From Haloferax mucosum ATCC BAA-1512 (lineage in GTDB: Archaea; Halobacteriota; Halobacteria; Halobacteriales; Haloferacaceae): a stretch of 64,000 bases of DNA. The stretch covers positions 62,001 through 126,000 of the forward strand of contig NZ_AOLN01000001.1 of the NCBI RefSeq assembly GCF_000337815.1. Reading direction: 5' to 3'. Under the pieces are notes generated by a model. That model had not been told where the DNA came from and did no database searches. It was given only the letters and a program-made list of their open reading frames with translations. Position numbers and translations under genes: made by a program. Positions 9,001-15,721 of this stretch are shown here, piece by piece (position 1 is the stretch's first letter; each line of letters begins with the position of its first letter).

Positions 9001-9501
9001 ATCTACGTACCGACTGCGATGGAGGTATTCGAGTTCACCAAGCGCATTTTGTTGGTCTTCGGAGAGATTCTCGAAGTTCGTCTTGGCTACTGCATCAACG
9101 TTGAACCCGTCGATACCACTAATCTCTCTATTTTCAGATTCGTACTCGTAGAGCCGGAACTCGTGCCCGTTAGTGAGAATCCCGTATCTCGCACTCCCGA
9201 CCCCGTTCATGTAGGTTTCTAACTGTTCAACGTCATCAAGGTCGAGGTCGTGCGAGGGGCGCTTGGTTTCACAGACGATGACCGGGAACGGCGGTTCGCT
9301 GTCGTCGTAGAACAGCAGGTCCTTTCGGTCGTCCTCGAAGTTGACATGGCCCTCGCCCTCTGTTCGGGACCAATCGAGCGCGTCGGTGAACAGATGGTCT
9401 ACCAGAGAATACCGAAAGTCGAACTCACTCCCTTCTTGACGTATCTCGCTATGGATAGACGAAATCGCGTCATGGAGTTCACGTAGGGGCGCATCGGACA
9501 T
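6001..9501 (-). CDS. Type IIG restriction-modification enzyme (Eco57I-like, single chain)
   Basis: 1166-residue enzyme expected to methylate adenine in a DNA site and cut DNA lacking the mark. The N-terminal domain (about 1-150) resembles HsdR-N nucleases with a PD-(D/E)xK-like set: Asp near 61 and the strand VIVCETK giving E78-x-K80. A helical linker follows, then a gamma-class N6-adenine methyltransferase: SAM motif DPACGSGTFL (426-435) and catalytic NPPYV (578-582). The 700-1000 stretch has the TaqI/Eco57I-like target-recognition look, and a C-terminal coiled coil (EELEQEVEQLQDELNDL) follows. No separate HsdS or nuclease gene is nearby. It is the main cargo of the tRNA-Leu element, transcribed towards int, and probably serves in defence and maintenance. 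Confidence 0.85.
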   Translation of the reverse strand: MSDAPLRELHDAISSIHSEIRQEGSEFDFRYSLVDHLFTDALDWSRTEGEGHVNFEDDRKDLLFYDDSEPPFPVIVCETKRPSHDLDLDDVEQLETYMNGVGSARYGILTNGHEFRLYEYESENREISGIDGFNVDAVAKTNFENLSEDQQNALGELEYLHRSRYVDFGDAEYFRETYQEVPVQYQPGTDDEGYELFLEAVKNSLDELTDVLKVFFDDYRERDEGSYPKDFLDSTFPDWKEWREYTGRSKNAKEAFCRETAYIILNRALFARIAEDKEIVGHTRLSSRGMADELERDEDRPYLEALMDTYDRIDDHYPDLYELGIFDWWWVAKDKRGQFSKTERRKQRDLEDDLNYSLSKVLKRLNRFNFGYVNRDILGHVYEDYLPKKERKELGEYYTPLEVVQFMLDSVDYRPNEGIGRKKVLDPACGSGTFLTEVTERLIQHFLRKFNKNSIHALNADEARTILERVEENVYGIDINPFAAHITQINLLFRTIDLYDKVTEKDPYYTMDGFEVHVADTLTPTLREQKSGGSDAETMQSGLEQFAGYNGRAKSFIEDRNAVDRIKDDVEFDVVVANPPYVRIQNLSGMKDIYSSHYASAIKNFDIYVPFIERGVDWLTDDGKLAYICPDRLVMADYAKAIRDQLVEEPITSLIDFKEADVFDVPTPYPCVFTLDREQVVEGNNVRCARFAEKNDGVLDEIRHLDGWRTPKDAEGYELFEYSQDQLAKDNEGTPAIWKPMPDDEREVFDKIESRCDSRLENVTDEVFQGIITGRDKLFVGEIVGDNEDGTVQFNPPESDKPYPVEKKLLRRLLKGKEIDRWKTDWSGRWVIFPYKVTKGSARVFTEDELQTEYPKTWDFFQAHETALKSREGGKWKNKEHWWGFSRKQNIEKFERDKMMVGVLRTQPSFVPDTEGLYYFVGGGTAGGYGIHLKEEMARNEEDVFYFGGQMNSKLTEFYHKHISFIFGDKHYSYGQTFLQPLPVETDCEEKSKIAQVARQIRNTSEQITELEVKTSKITNYLSESEVDSTVLDLADSISLDDDDYRQGPIRTNDKMVVSSEKVYQVVMKRGHTMDFGNEQIRDFVFMLLKAQDKRLGRTELLNLATPVGEDVVALMDEYQSDEARIEELEQEVEQLQDELNDLILRDVYGLDDNEVEVVDDFLEVW

Positions 9502-9981
9502 GGTCTGCGATTCTGTTCAACATGACATAAAGTTTCATCCATGCTGGAGTTGTCCTCAAAACCAGACAAAACCGACCCATAGTTGCGCGCCGATTTACCA
9601 ATTATCGCGCTCGCATTGCCGACTCGTGTGCTAACCCCCAAGCCCTATTTCGGTGTTCTCCTCTCTGCTGGCGTCTCGGCTTGCCGTCTCATCGCGTTTC
9701 ACCTCTGAAGCGTCGGCCAATCCGCGCGCCAATTAACGCCCGTGAATTTCCAGCGGCGGTGGTCGGTTCCCCGTAAGGTAACTACCCAGAGGGTGTCCCC
9801 TCGGGGGGGTAACTCGTTCTAAACCGTTGAGCAGGAACTCGATGACCCCGATGTTTGTAGGAACGTGATACTGTGTTCTACGTTTGAACTGTAACACGGG
9901 AAGGGTACAGAGACACCATGCAGAGGCCGTTCTCAAAGAATTGAAGTCCAGCATCAAGTCCTCAGACAATGAAGTGAGAGC
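9502..9981. other. Gene-poor stretch upstream of the R-M gene
   Basis: 480 bp with no firm gene. The promoter of the R-M gene must lie just above 9501. The last 115 bp on the plus strand hold an open frame without an ATG, ending at TGA 9983-9985. Its coding-like tail HAEAVLKELKSSIKSSDNEV overlaps the next small gene as ATGA. It may start at TTG 9884 or be the remnant of a longer gene; the frame upstream is closed by TGA at 9866. Confidence 0.4.
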
Positions 9982-10122
9982 ATGAAACTGACCCCGAGGG
10001 AAGTCGCGTTCCTACTGGACGAGATGAGGGACATCGAGAACGACGAGGCGCGAACCCCCTCGGTAAGGAGCGAGGCGCGTCGAATCAGGCGGAGCGCCGA
10101 GGAATCGTTAACGGGTGACTGA
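9982..10122 (+). CDS. Small hypothetical protein (46 aa)
   Basis: Begins MKLTPREVAFLLDEM and is highly charged and helical throughout (EARRIRRSAEESLTGD at the end). Codon use is haloarchaeal. The ATG overlaps the stop of a short upstream frame in the ATGA arrangement typical of translational coupling, which supports expression. No family is recognised. It lies in the cargo part of the tRNA-Leu element. Confidence 0.5.
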   Translation: MKLTPREVAFLLDEMRDIENDEARTPSVRSEARRIRRSAEESLTGD

Positions 10123-10138
10123 CGGCGGCCTCATCGAG

Positions 10139-10501
10139 TTACTGCACTTCGATGTTTGGCTTTTCAGTCGGTTGGTATCCAGACTTTCGACACTTCAACT
10201 CGAACTGCTCGATGGCGAACGTCGTGCTATCGGTCGGGACGGATAGTTGAACTACTGTTTTCTCCTTTGTCTCCACATCTACCACTTCACTACTCACGAG
10301 GAGTGTACGGTCGGTATCTGTTCGAGGTTGGGGCGAACGGTTGTGGGCAATAGAGTACCACATCAAGCCGAAGATGCCAGTAACCCCGACGATGAGGAAC
10401 CACTTGACGAAACTCCCTCCGTGCTTTCGCGCGTCGTAACCAACGCCAATAGCAGTACTAATCCAGAATAACGCGATTATGAAGAGGATGGCTCCTGACA
10501 T
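10139..10501 (-). CDS. Hypothetical membrane protein
   Basis: 120 residues with two predicted membrane helices at about 4-22 (AILFIIALFWISTAIGVGY) and 32-50 (VKWFLIVGVTGIFGLMWYS) joined by a short basic turn (DARKHGG). A soluble beta-rich tail of 70 residues follows and contains one Cys (FELKCRKSGY). The two-helix plus beta-tail form is common in small haloarchaeal proteins of unknown role. Last complete gene before attR; base composition is AT-richer than the chromosomal genes, which fits the mobile element. Confidence 0.6.
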   Translation of the reverse strand: MSGAILFIIALFWISTAIGVGYDARKHGGSFVKWFLIVGVTGIFGLMWYSIAHNRSPQPRTDTDRTLLVSSEVVDVETKEKTVVQLSVPTDSTTFAIEQFELKCRKSGYQPTEKPNIEVQ

Positions 10502-10909
10502 ATTCGTGTATCACTCTTCACCGCCACAAATAGTTACTTCGACCGAATTATCAATTGGTGGAAGTGAGGACAGCGACTACCGCTGTCTCGGAGAAGCAAT
10601 TATAACCGTTGCCGATTATTTTGGTATCGTCGAAGTGAAAATTGGCGGGTACACGAGGGTTGGCCGTTCACGGTCGCGCCTCGCTTAGGACGCTGTGGTG
10701 TAGACCTTCGCAGGTTCGAACCCTGTCCCGCGCATTTCCTGTCCGAGCACCCACGAACGGCAAAGCCGTGAGCGACAGCGAGTACTGCAAACCGTGGGCT
10801 TCCTACTCGCTTTGTCTTTTCGTTCGACGACTTGTCCCGTCGGAACTCAAAACCGCCCCGAATTTGTTCGGGTATAAACTTAACACCGACATGACTAATT
10901 CGCGGATGG
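10502..10909. other. Intergenic stretch around attR
   Basis: About 400 bp holding the right attachment repeat (10682-10735). Left of the repeat is element DNA with AT-rich promoter-like bases near 10600-10625; right of it is the chromosomal sequence that must have followed tRNA-Leu before insertion. A TATA-like GTATAAACTT near 10870-10880 probably serves the globin gene. No further gene seen. Confidence 0.5.
10682..10735 (+). repeat. attR: right 54-bp attachment repeat
   Basis: Exact copy of 2874-2927, holding the 3' part of tRNA-Leu from the anticodon stem on, without the 5' half. It marks the right end of the integrated element; sequence beyond it is chromosomal. Confidence 0.93.
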
Positions 10910-11269
10910 ATGCAAACGTCAATCTACAGCGAAATCGGTGGCCGAGAAGCCGTCGAAGCAGTCGTGTCAGACTTTTACGACCGCGTCCTCGCCGACGGCA
11001 CGGTTGCGCACTATTTCGACGACATGGACATGGCGAAACAGCACGCCCACCAAGTCCAGTTCATCAGCGCCGTCGCCGGCGGTCCCGTCGAGTACGACGG
11101 TAGAGATATGCGCGAGGCACACGCTCACCTCAGTCTCTCCGGCGACGATTTCGACGCGATTGCGAGCCACCTCGAAGCCGCGCTTCGCGCCAACGGCGTC
11201 GACGAATCGAACAGACGGGCCATTCTCGACGAGGTGGCGGCGCTCCGAGCGCCAATTCTCAATCGGTGA
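10910..11269 (+). CDS. glbN: Truncated haemoglobin (2/2 globin, group I)
   Basis: 119-residue globin expected to bind haem and O2 or NO in the cytoplasm. The family pattern is complete: SIYSEIGGREAVEAVVSDFYDRVLAD (helices A-B), YFDDMDMAKQHAHQVQFI with the B/E-helix polar residues, DMREAHAHLSLSGDDFDAI with the proximal His in REAHAHL (F-helix region), and the C-terminal LRANGVDESNRRAILDEV. Length is normal for the group. A TATA-like box near 10872 precedes it. First chromosomal gene after attR. Confidence 0.88.
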   Translation: MQTSIYSEIGGREAVEAVVSDFYDRVLADGTVAHYFDDMDMAKQHAHQVQFISAVAGGPVEYDGRDMREAHAHLSLSGDDFDAIASHLEAALRANGVDESNRRAILDEVAALRAPILNR

Positions 11270-11467
11270 AATAACCCCGCTGAGTCGGGATTCGTCTGCG
11301 TGCCGTCTGCTCCCGACGACTATTTCGTCCGTCGAAACACCGTCGCCGAGGGACTCAAACGATCTACTGGCGTATTCGACAGTTCATTTCTACTGACCGT
11401 CATAAAGTGCACGCCACACGTCAGACACGACACAACCCTTTTTCTCACACAGTGTGTGTCTCCACCA

Positions 11468-12277
11468 ATGGCGGCGCTATCCGAATTATTGGGTGACCTC
11501 GTGGCAGATGTTGACGGGCTATTCCTCTTTACGCCGAGCCACTCGCACTACGAGCGGTTCGCCGAGGCCGACGTCCCGACGGTCGTCATCGCTCCTGAGA
11601 ACACGCTCGACGCCGAGACGTTCGTGGAACTGCCGCTCCAGTTCCAGAACGTCAAAGACCGAATTCGATTCGGTGTCGAGGGTGCGATGGAACAGAGTAT
11701 CGTCGAGGCGGGCGACACGATTCTCTGCAACGTCGGTATCTTCGACGGCGACCCGGATTCCGTCGTCAAGGTTCGCGTCGAAGAGAACATGCGGTCGGGT
11801 ATCTACGACCTCTTTGCGAACTCCCGGGCGGACCCCGGTGTCATCCGCGACGTGTTCGAAGTCGCCATCGAACTGGGTAAGAAAGGACAGAAGGGTGAAC
11901 CCGTCGGCGCGCTGTTTATCGTCGGCGACGCGGGCAAGGTGATGAATAAGTCCCGGCCCCTTTCGTACAACCCCTTCGAGAAGTCCCACGTCTACGTCGG
12001 CGACCCCATCGTCAACGTGATGCTCAAGGAGTTCTCCCGGCTCGACGGCGCGTTCGTCATCTCTGACTCGGGGAAAATCGTCTCCGCGTACCGCTATCTC
12101 GAACCCTCGGCTGAGGGCGTCGATATCCCTAAAGGGCTCGGTGCGCGCCACATGGCCGGTGGAGCTATCACCCGCGACACCAACGCCACGGCTATCGTGC
12201 TCTCCGAATCTGACGGTCTCGTCCGCGCTTTCAAAGGCGGGAAAATAATTCTCGAAATCGACCCGGAGGCATACTGA
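11468..12277 (+). CDS. dacZ: Diadenylate cyclase, DacZ type (c-di-AMP synthase)
   Basis: Condenses two ATP to cyclic di-AMP. 269 residues. The DAC core is near 185-235: LDGAFVISDSGKIVSAYRYL contains the DGA motif, and GLGARHMAGGAITR carries the RH(x) catalytic motif. The N-terminal half (VPTVVIAPENTLDAETFVE; AGDTILCNVGIFDG) is the extra domain found in archaeal DacZ. I chose ATG 11468, which gives the usual length near 270; the longer frame upstream lacks conservation-like features. The next gene, a MscS-like channel, begins one base after the stop, so the two are almost certainly cotranscribed. This fits the known role of c-di-AMP in osmotic control. Confidence 0.9.
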   Translation: MAALSELLGDLVADVDGLFLFTPSHSHYERFAEADVPTVVIAPENTLDAETFVELPLQFQNVKDRIRFGVEGAMEQSIVEAGDTILCNVGIFDGDPDSVVKVRVEENMRSGIYDLFANSRADPGVIRDVFEVAIELGKKGQKGEPVGALFIVGDAGKVMNKSRPLSYNPFEKSHVYVGDPIVNVMLKEFSRLDGAFVISDSGKIVSAYRYLEPSAEGVDIPKGLGARHMAGGAITRDTNATAIVLSESDGLVRAFKGGKIILEIDPEAY

Positions 12278-12278
12278 G

Positions 12279-13133
12279 ATGGGAGGGTCCGCTTCGACGC
12301 TTCTCGCCGAGCCGTCGGCTTACTCGACACACTCGCTTTTCCCGCTCCAGTCGATTGGCGGCTTCGTCGATCGGCTCATCCGCGCCGCCGGAATCCGATT
12401 TTTCGGGGTTCTCGTCATTCTGCTCTTGGGTCTGATTTTCGCCTACGTCGCCGGGACGCTCGTCCATCGACTACTCGTCCGAGTCGGCGTGCCGGAGTCG
12501 ATCGAGGGAACTGCATTCGAGCGAGCCGCCCGCGACTTCGAGACCTCGACGGTCGAAATCATCTCGTGGCTCACCCGCTATTTCGTCCTCGGAACGTCGA
12601 TTCTCGCCGCCCTTTCGTTCGCCGGCGTCAACTACGCCGACCAGTTTTGGACTATCGTCTTCGCGGACACGCTACCGCAATTGTTCGTCGCTATCTTGGT
12701 GCTCATCGTCGGCGTCGTCATCGGCGACAAGGTCGAACTCCTCATCGCTGAGCGATTCCGTGCGGTGAAACTCCCGCAGGTAAACATCGTCCCGCCGCTT
12801 GCGAAGTATACGGTGTTCTTCCTCGCGGCGCTCGTCGCGCTCTCGCAAGTCGGCGTCACCACGCTCCCGCTCCTCGTCCTCCTCGGGTCCTACATGCTGG
12901 GTCTCATCGTTCTCAGCGCCGTCGCGTTCCGCGACCTGCTTCGGTCCGGTGCCGCGGGAACGTATCTGCTCTTCACCCAACCGTACGGCATCGGCGACGA
13001 GATTATCGTCGGTCAGACGCGCGGCGTCGTCCAAGAGTTCGATATGTTCGTCACCCACATCGAATCCGAAGACGAGGAGTACATCCTCCCGAATGCACAC
13101 GTGTTCGAGGAGGGGGTCGGCCGGGTCAGATAG
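12279..13133 (+). CDS. MscS-family mechanosensitive channel
   Basis: 284-residue membrane protein expected to release solutes on hypo-osmotic shock. About five hydrophobic helices: 41-62 (FFGVLVILLLGLIFAYVAGT), 95-115, 125-148 (LPQLFVAILVLIVGVVIGDK), 175-197 and 200-220 (LVLLGSYMLGLIVLSAVAF). The cytosolic beta domain follows (YGIGDEIIVGQTRGVVQEF, then EEYILPNAHVFEEG), which is the MscS pattern GD.I...G..G.V......ILPN. The protein stops soon after this, so the C-terminal alpha/beta vestibule is missing. One base separates it from dacZ, making it the obvious candidate effector or partner of c-di-AMP signalling. Confidence 0.82.
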   Translation: MGGSASTLLAEPSAYSTHSLFPLQSIGGFVDRLIRAAGIRFFGVLVILLLGLIFAYVAGTLVHRLLVRVGVPESIEGTAFERAARDFETSTVEIISWLTRYFVLGTSILAALSFAGVNYADQFWTIVFADTLPQLFVAILVLIVGVVIGDKVELLIAERFRAVKLPQVNIVPPLAKYTVFFLAALVALSQVGVTTLPLLVLLGSYMLGLIVLSAVAFRDLLRSGAAGTYLLFTQPYGIGDEIIVGQTRGVVQEFDMFVTHIESEDEEYILPNAHVFEEGVGRVR

Positions 13134-13225
13134 CGACGCTCGCCCCCGCCACAGACACAACAATCTTCTGCCACAATTATTTACGACTGGTCTAGAGACT
13201 GTTTCATATCGGATTCCCTGAATAG

Positions 13226-13741
13226 ATGACGCAGGACCTCCCGTCGTTGAACGTCTCTACTCCCGAACCGCCCGCCTTCGAGGCGGCCGAGACACTTCTC
13301 GGTGGCTTTCACTTGCAAGATATGCGGGAGAGCCACCTCGTCGCCTGCGACGTTGCGGCCGCCCGGTCAGCCGCGTCGGCGGCGGTCGAGCATATGGTAA
13401 CGGCGTTCGGATTCGAGTTTCCGGCAGTTTCTCGGTCTCGAACCGCTCGTGCGGCCGAGTCGTTCATGCGAGCACTGTTCGTTCAGGACGAAATCGAAAA
13501 CCGGGTCGCGTTCGGTGGGCGTGCCGAGCGCGGTCGCTCCGCGGACGTGTTCGTCTCGTCTCTTGGGGACGTCACCGGCGCACCGTCGATAGACGACGAC
13601 CTCCGCTGGTCGGAGGTCCGAGGTCTCCTTCGAACGGTCTGTGACGACCCCGATATGGACCCAAAGTACGCGGCCCTCCACACCCGGTTTTGGCGGCGTC
13701 ACGGACAGCGACACGACAGCTGGGAGACGATTGCCTGGTGA
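13226..13741 (+). CDS. Hypothetical protein
   Basis: 171 residues, soluble, mixed helical. Features that can be seen: Ala-rich helices in the middle (AAARSAASAAVEHMVTAFGF), a basic stretch VSRSRTARAAESFM, and an aromatic/His-rich C-terminus (ALHTRFWRRHGQRHDSWETI). No motif or family recognised. It follows the mscS gene by 92 bp on the same strand and is followed by a small frame and a histidine kinase. Confidence 0.6.
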   Translation: MTQDLPSLNVSTPEPPAFEAAETLLGGFHLQDMRESHLVACDVAAARSAASAAVEHMVTAFGFEFPAVSRSRTARAAESFMRALFVQDEIENRVAFGGRAERGRSADVFVSSLGDVTGAPSIDDDLRWSEVRGLLRTVCDDPDMDPKYAALHTRFWRRHGQRHDSWETIAW

Positions 13742-13765
13742 ACGAATCGACTCAAACTCGCGTGT

Positions 13766-13936
13766 ATGGTCCTGAACGCCGACGACGAGACCATCGACGA
13801 CCTCTCCCAGTATTCAATCGCCGACGTACATCGTCACGACGAGTGGTCCCGTGAGAGCCTCGAACGCGACGTCTCTTCGACGGTCGATGTCGTCGCCAAG
13901 TACTACCACCGACTGTTCGACCTCCAGTCTTGTTGA
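13766..13936 (+). CDS. Small hypothetical protein (56 aa)
   Basis: Begins MVLNADDETIDDLSQYS and ends YYHRLFDLQSC. It is acidic with haloarchaeal codon use and a clean ATG and TGA, lying in the 260-bp gap between the hypothetical gene and the histidine kinase. No motif recognised. Coding status rests on codon character alone. Confidence 0.5.
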   Translation: MVLNADDETIDDLSQYSIADVHRHDEWSRESLERDVSSTVDVVAKYYHRLFDLQSC

Positions 13937-14005
13937 TACGATTCTACTGGTGGTTCGACCACCGAAAATAAGTATGCGTGGGCGAATCGTATCTCCAGAA
14001 CAATT

Positions 14006-15043
14006 ATGATGGATACCGACCCGGAGCTGTACCGCGAGGCCTTCCGAACCGCAGGTATCCCTATGTTGGTCGCAGACACGAACTTCACATTTCGGGACGT
14101 CAACGACGCGGGACTGAACTTTCTCGGGTACGACTTAGACGAGTTACTCGGTGAGTCCGTCGGACTCATCGCGGCCGACGAGGAGGTGTACTACGAAATC
14201 GCCGAGCAGATGATTGCCGGTGAGACGTGGTCCGGGGAGTTCACCGTCCGGCGAAAGGACAAACAGGTCATCTACGGACAGGGCTTTGCGACCCCGATGG
14301 TCGTCGGCGGCGCAGTCGTGGGTATCCTCGCGTTTTTCGTCGATGCCACGAAGCAACGTCGCTACGAAAACGCCTCTGAGGTGTTGAACCGACTCCTCCG
14401 ACACGACCTCCGAAACGAACTCAACGTTATCTACGGATACACCCAACAGGTCGCCAGCCGAATCGAAGACGAAGACGCGCTCGAAGAACTCGAACTCGTC
14501 CAAGAGAAGGTCCTCGACATCGTCCACAAATCCGAACGGGCGCGAGACCTCCGCGAGCACTTAGAGCGGTCTCACGACGTTTCCAACCGACCAATCAAAC
14601 TCAACGCGGTGTTGAACAGCACACTCGTCGATGCGATGATCGAGTTCCCCGACGCCGAGTTCGAGTTCGGAACGTTCCCCGACGTCGAGGTCCTCGCCGG
14701 CGACCTCCTCGGCCAAGTCATCGAGTGCGTCCTCGAAAACGCGGTCACGCACAACGACAAACCGACGCCGACCGTCGAAGTATCGGTGCGGCGCGACGGT
14801 GGCTACGTCATCATCCGCATCGCCGACAACGGGCCGGGCGTCCCCGACGAACAGTGCGACCTCATTTTCGGCCGCGAGGAGTACGACCAACTCCACCACG
14901 GAACGGGTATCAGCCTCTTTTTCGCCGACAACGTGATTTCGTCGTACAACGGTACCATCTGGGTCGAAGACAACGACGACGAAGCGGACGGCGCGGCTTT
15001 CTGTATTCGACTCCAAGAAGCAAAAACGACCGAAAACGAGTAA
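14006..15043 (+). CDS. PAS-domain sensor histidine kinase
   Basis: 345-residue soluble kinase. A PAS domain fills residues 8-115 (DTNFTFRDVNDAGLNFLGYD; GEFTVRRKDKQVIYGQG). The DHp helix carries phospho-acceptor His in LLRHDLRNELNVIYGY (about 133-148). The HATPase_c domain (about 215-335) has the N box CVLENAVTHND, G1 box ADNGPGVPD and G2 box GTGISLFF. No membrane helix and no receiver domain, so it is probably a cytoplasmic sensor; PAS may bind a small ligand or cofactor. No response regulator gene is adjacent. ATG 14009 (second Met) is an equally possible start. Confidence 0.88.
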   Translation: MMDTDPELYREAFRTAGIPMLVADTNFTFRDVNDAGLNFLGYDLDELLGESVGLIAADEEVYYEIAEQMIAGETWSGEFTVRRKDKQVIYGQGFATPMVVGGAVVGILAFFVDATKQRRYENASEVLNRLLRHDLRNELNVIYGYTQQVASRIEDEDALEELELVQEKVLDIVHKSERARDLREHLERSHDVSNRPIKLNAVLNSTLVDAMIEFPDAEFEFGTFPDVEVLAGDLLGQVIECVLENAVTHNDKPTPTVEVSVRRDGGYVIIRIADNGPGVPDEQCDLIFGREEYDQLHHGTGISLFFADNVISSYNGTIWVEDNDDEADGAAFCIRLQEAKTTENE

Positions 15044-15064
15044 CGGGTCGCTCCCAGAGACCGC

Positions 15065-15604
15065 TCAGTCATCGCCGACCGCGTCGTCCGACATCGGTCG
15101 CGCCGGAACGCCGGCCACAGTCTCACCCGCCGGCACGTCTCGCGTGACGAGCGAGTTCGCGGCGACTTGTGCGCCCTCGCCGATGCGGACGCCCGGTAGG
15201 ATGGTCGCGTTCGCGCCGATCATCGCACGCTCGCCGACGACGACCTCGCCCGTCCGGTACTCGTCTTGGAGAAACTCGTGGCAGAGAATAACCGAGTCGT
15301 AGCCGATTATCGCGTGGTCTTCGATGGTGACGAGTTCCGGCCAGAACACGTCCGGCGTCGCCTCTAACCCCCACGAGATGCCCGTGCCGACGGTCACGCC
15401 GATTTGTCGGAGCGCCCAGTTTCGGATTTTGAGCGACGGCGCGATGCGGGCGACGAGGACGAACACGTAGTTGAGCATTACCCGCCAGACCGGCTTCGCG
15501 TCGGTCCAGTACTGAAGCGAGTTGCGCGGGCCGGGCGTCGGATGGTGGTCGATGCGGTCGTGTCGCCGCGTGGTTTCGTCGGTGTCGTCGATGTCGTCGG
15601 TCAC
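15065..15604 (-). CDS. Left-handed beta-helix acyltransferase (maltose/galactoside acetyltransferase type)
   Basis: 179-residue transferase with hexapeptide repeats in the second half: WPELVTIEDHAIIGYDSVILCHEF, then VVVGERAMIGANATILPGVRIGEGAQVAANSLV, ending VAGVPARPM. The His in ILCHEF matches the catalytic His of this group. Expected to move an acetyl group from acetyl-CoA to a sugar hydroxyl or similar. I chose GTG 15604 because a TATA-like stretch (CTTTTAT on the minus strand, about 15627-15634) lies 23 nt upstream, which suits a leaderless transcript; an ATG at 15667 would place the TATA box inside the gene. Substrate unknown. Confidence 0.78.
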   Translation of the reverse strand: MTDDIDDTDETTRRHDRIDHHPTPGPRNSLQYWTDAKPVWRVMLNYVFVLVARIAPSLKIRNWALRQIGVTVGTGISWGLEATPDVFWPELVTIEDHAIIGYDSVILCHEFLQDEYRTGEVVVGERAMIGANATILPGVRIGEGAQVAANSLVTRDVPAGETVAGVPARPMSDDAVGDD

Positions 15605-15721
15605 GACAACCGATTGGGATGGGAGGATAAAAGCGCCCTCGCAATACGGACAGCAACCCCGCGACACGCCCTCACTCCGACCCGAGTACGCACTCGCGTC
15701 GCCGCGTTCGACTCCGTTCGA

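Noticed and set aside
7711-9222. Long open frame of 503 codons on the plus strand
   Set aside because: It lies antisense to the methylase gene, is Val/Arg/Glu-biased as expected from GC-rich complementary strands, and has no recognisable domain.
10636-10735. Second complete tRNA-Leu
   Set aside because: Only the 3' 53 bases are present at attR; the acceptor 5' strand and D arm are missing, so it is an attachment site, not a gene.
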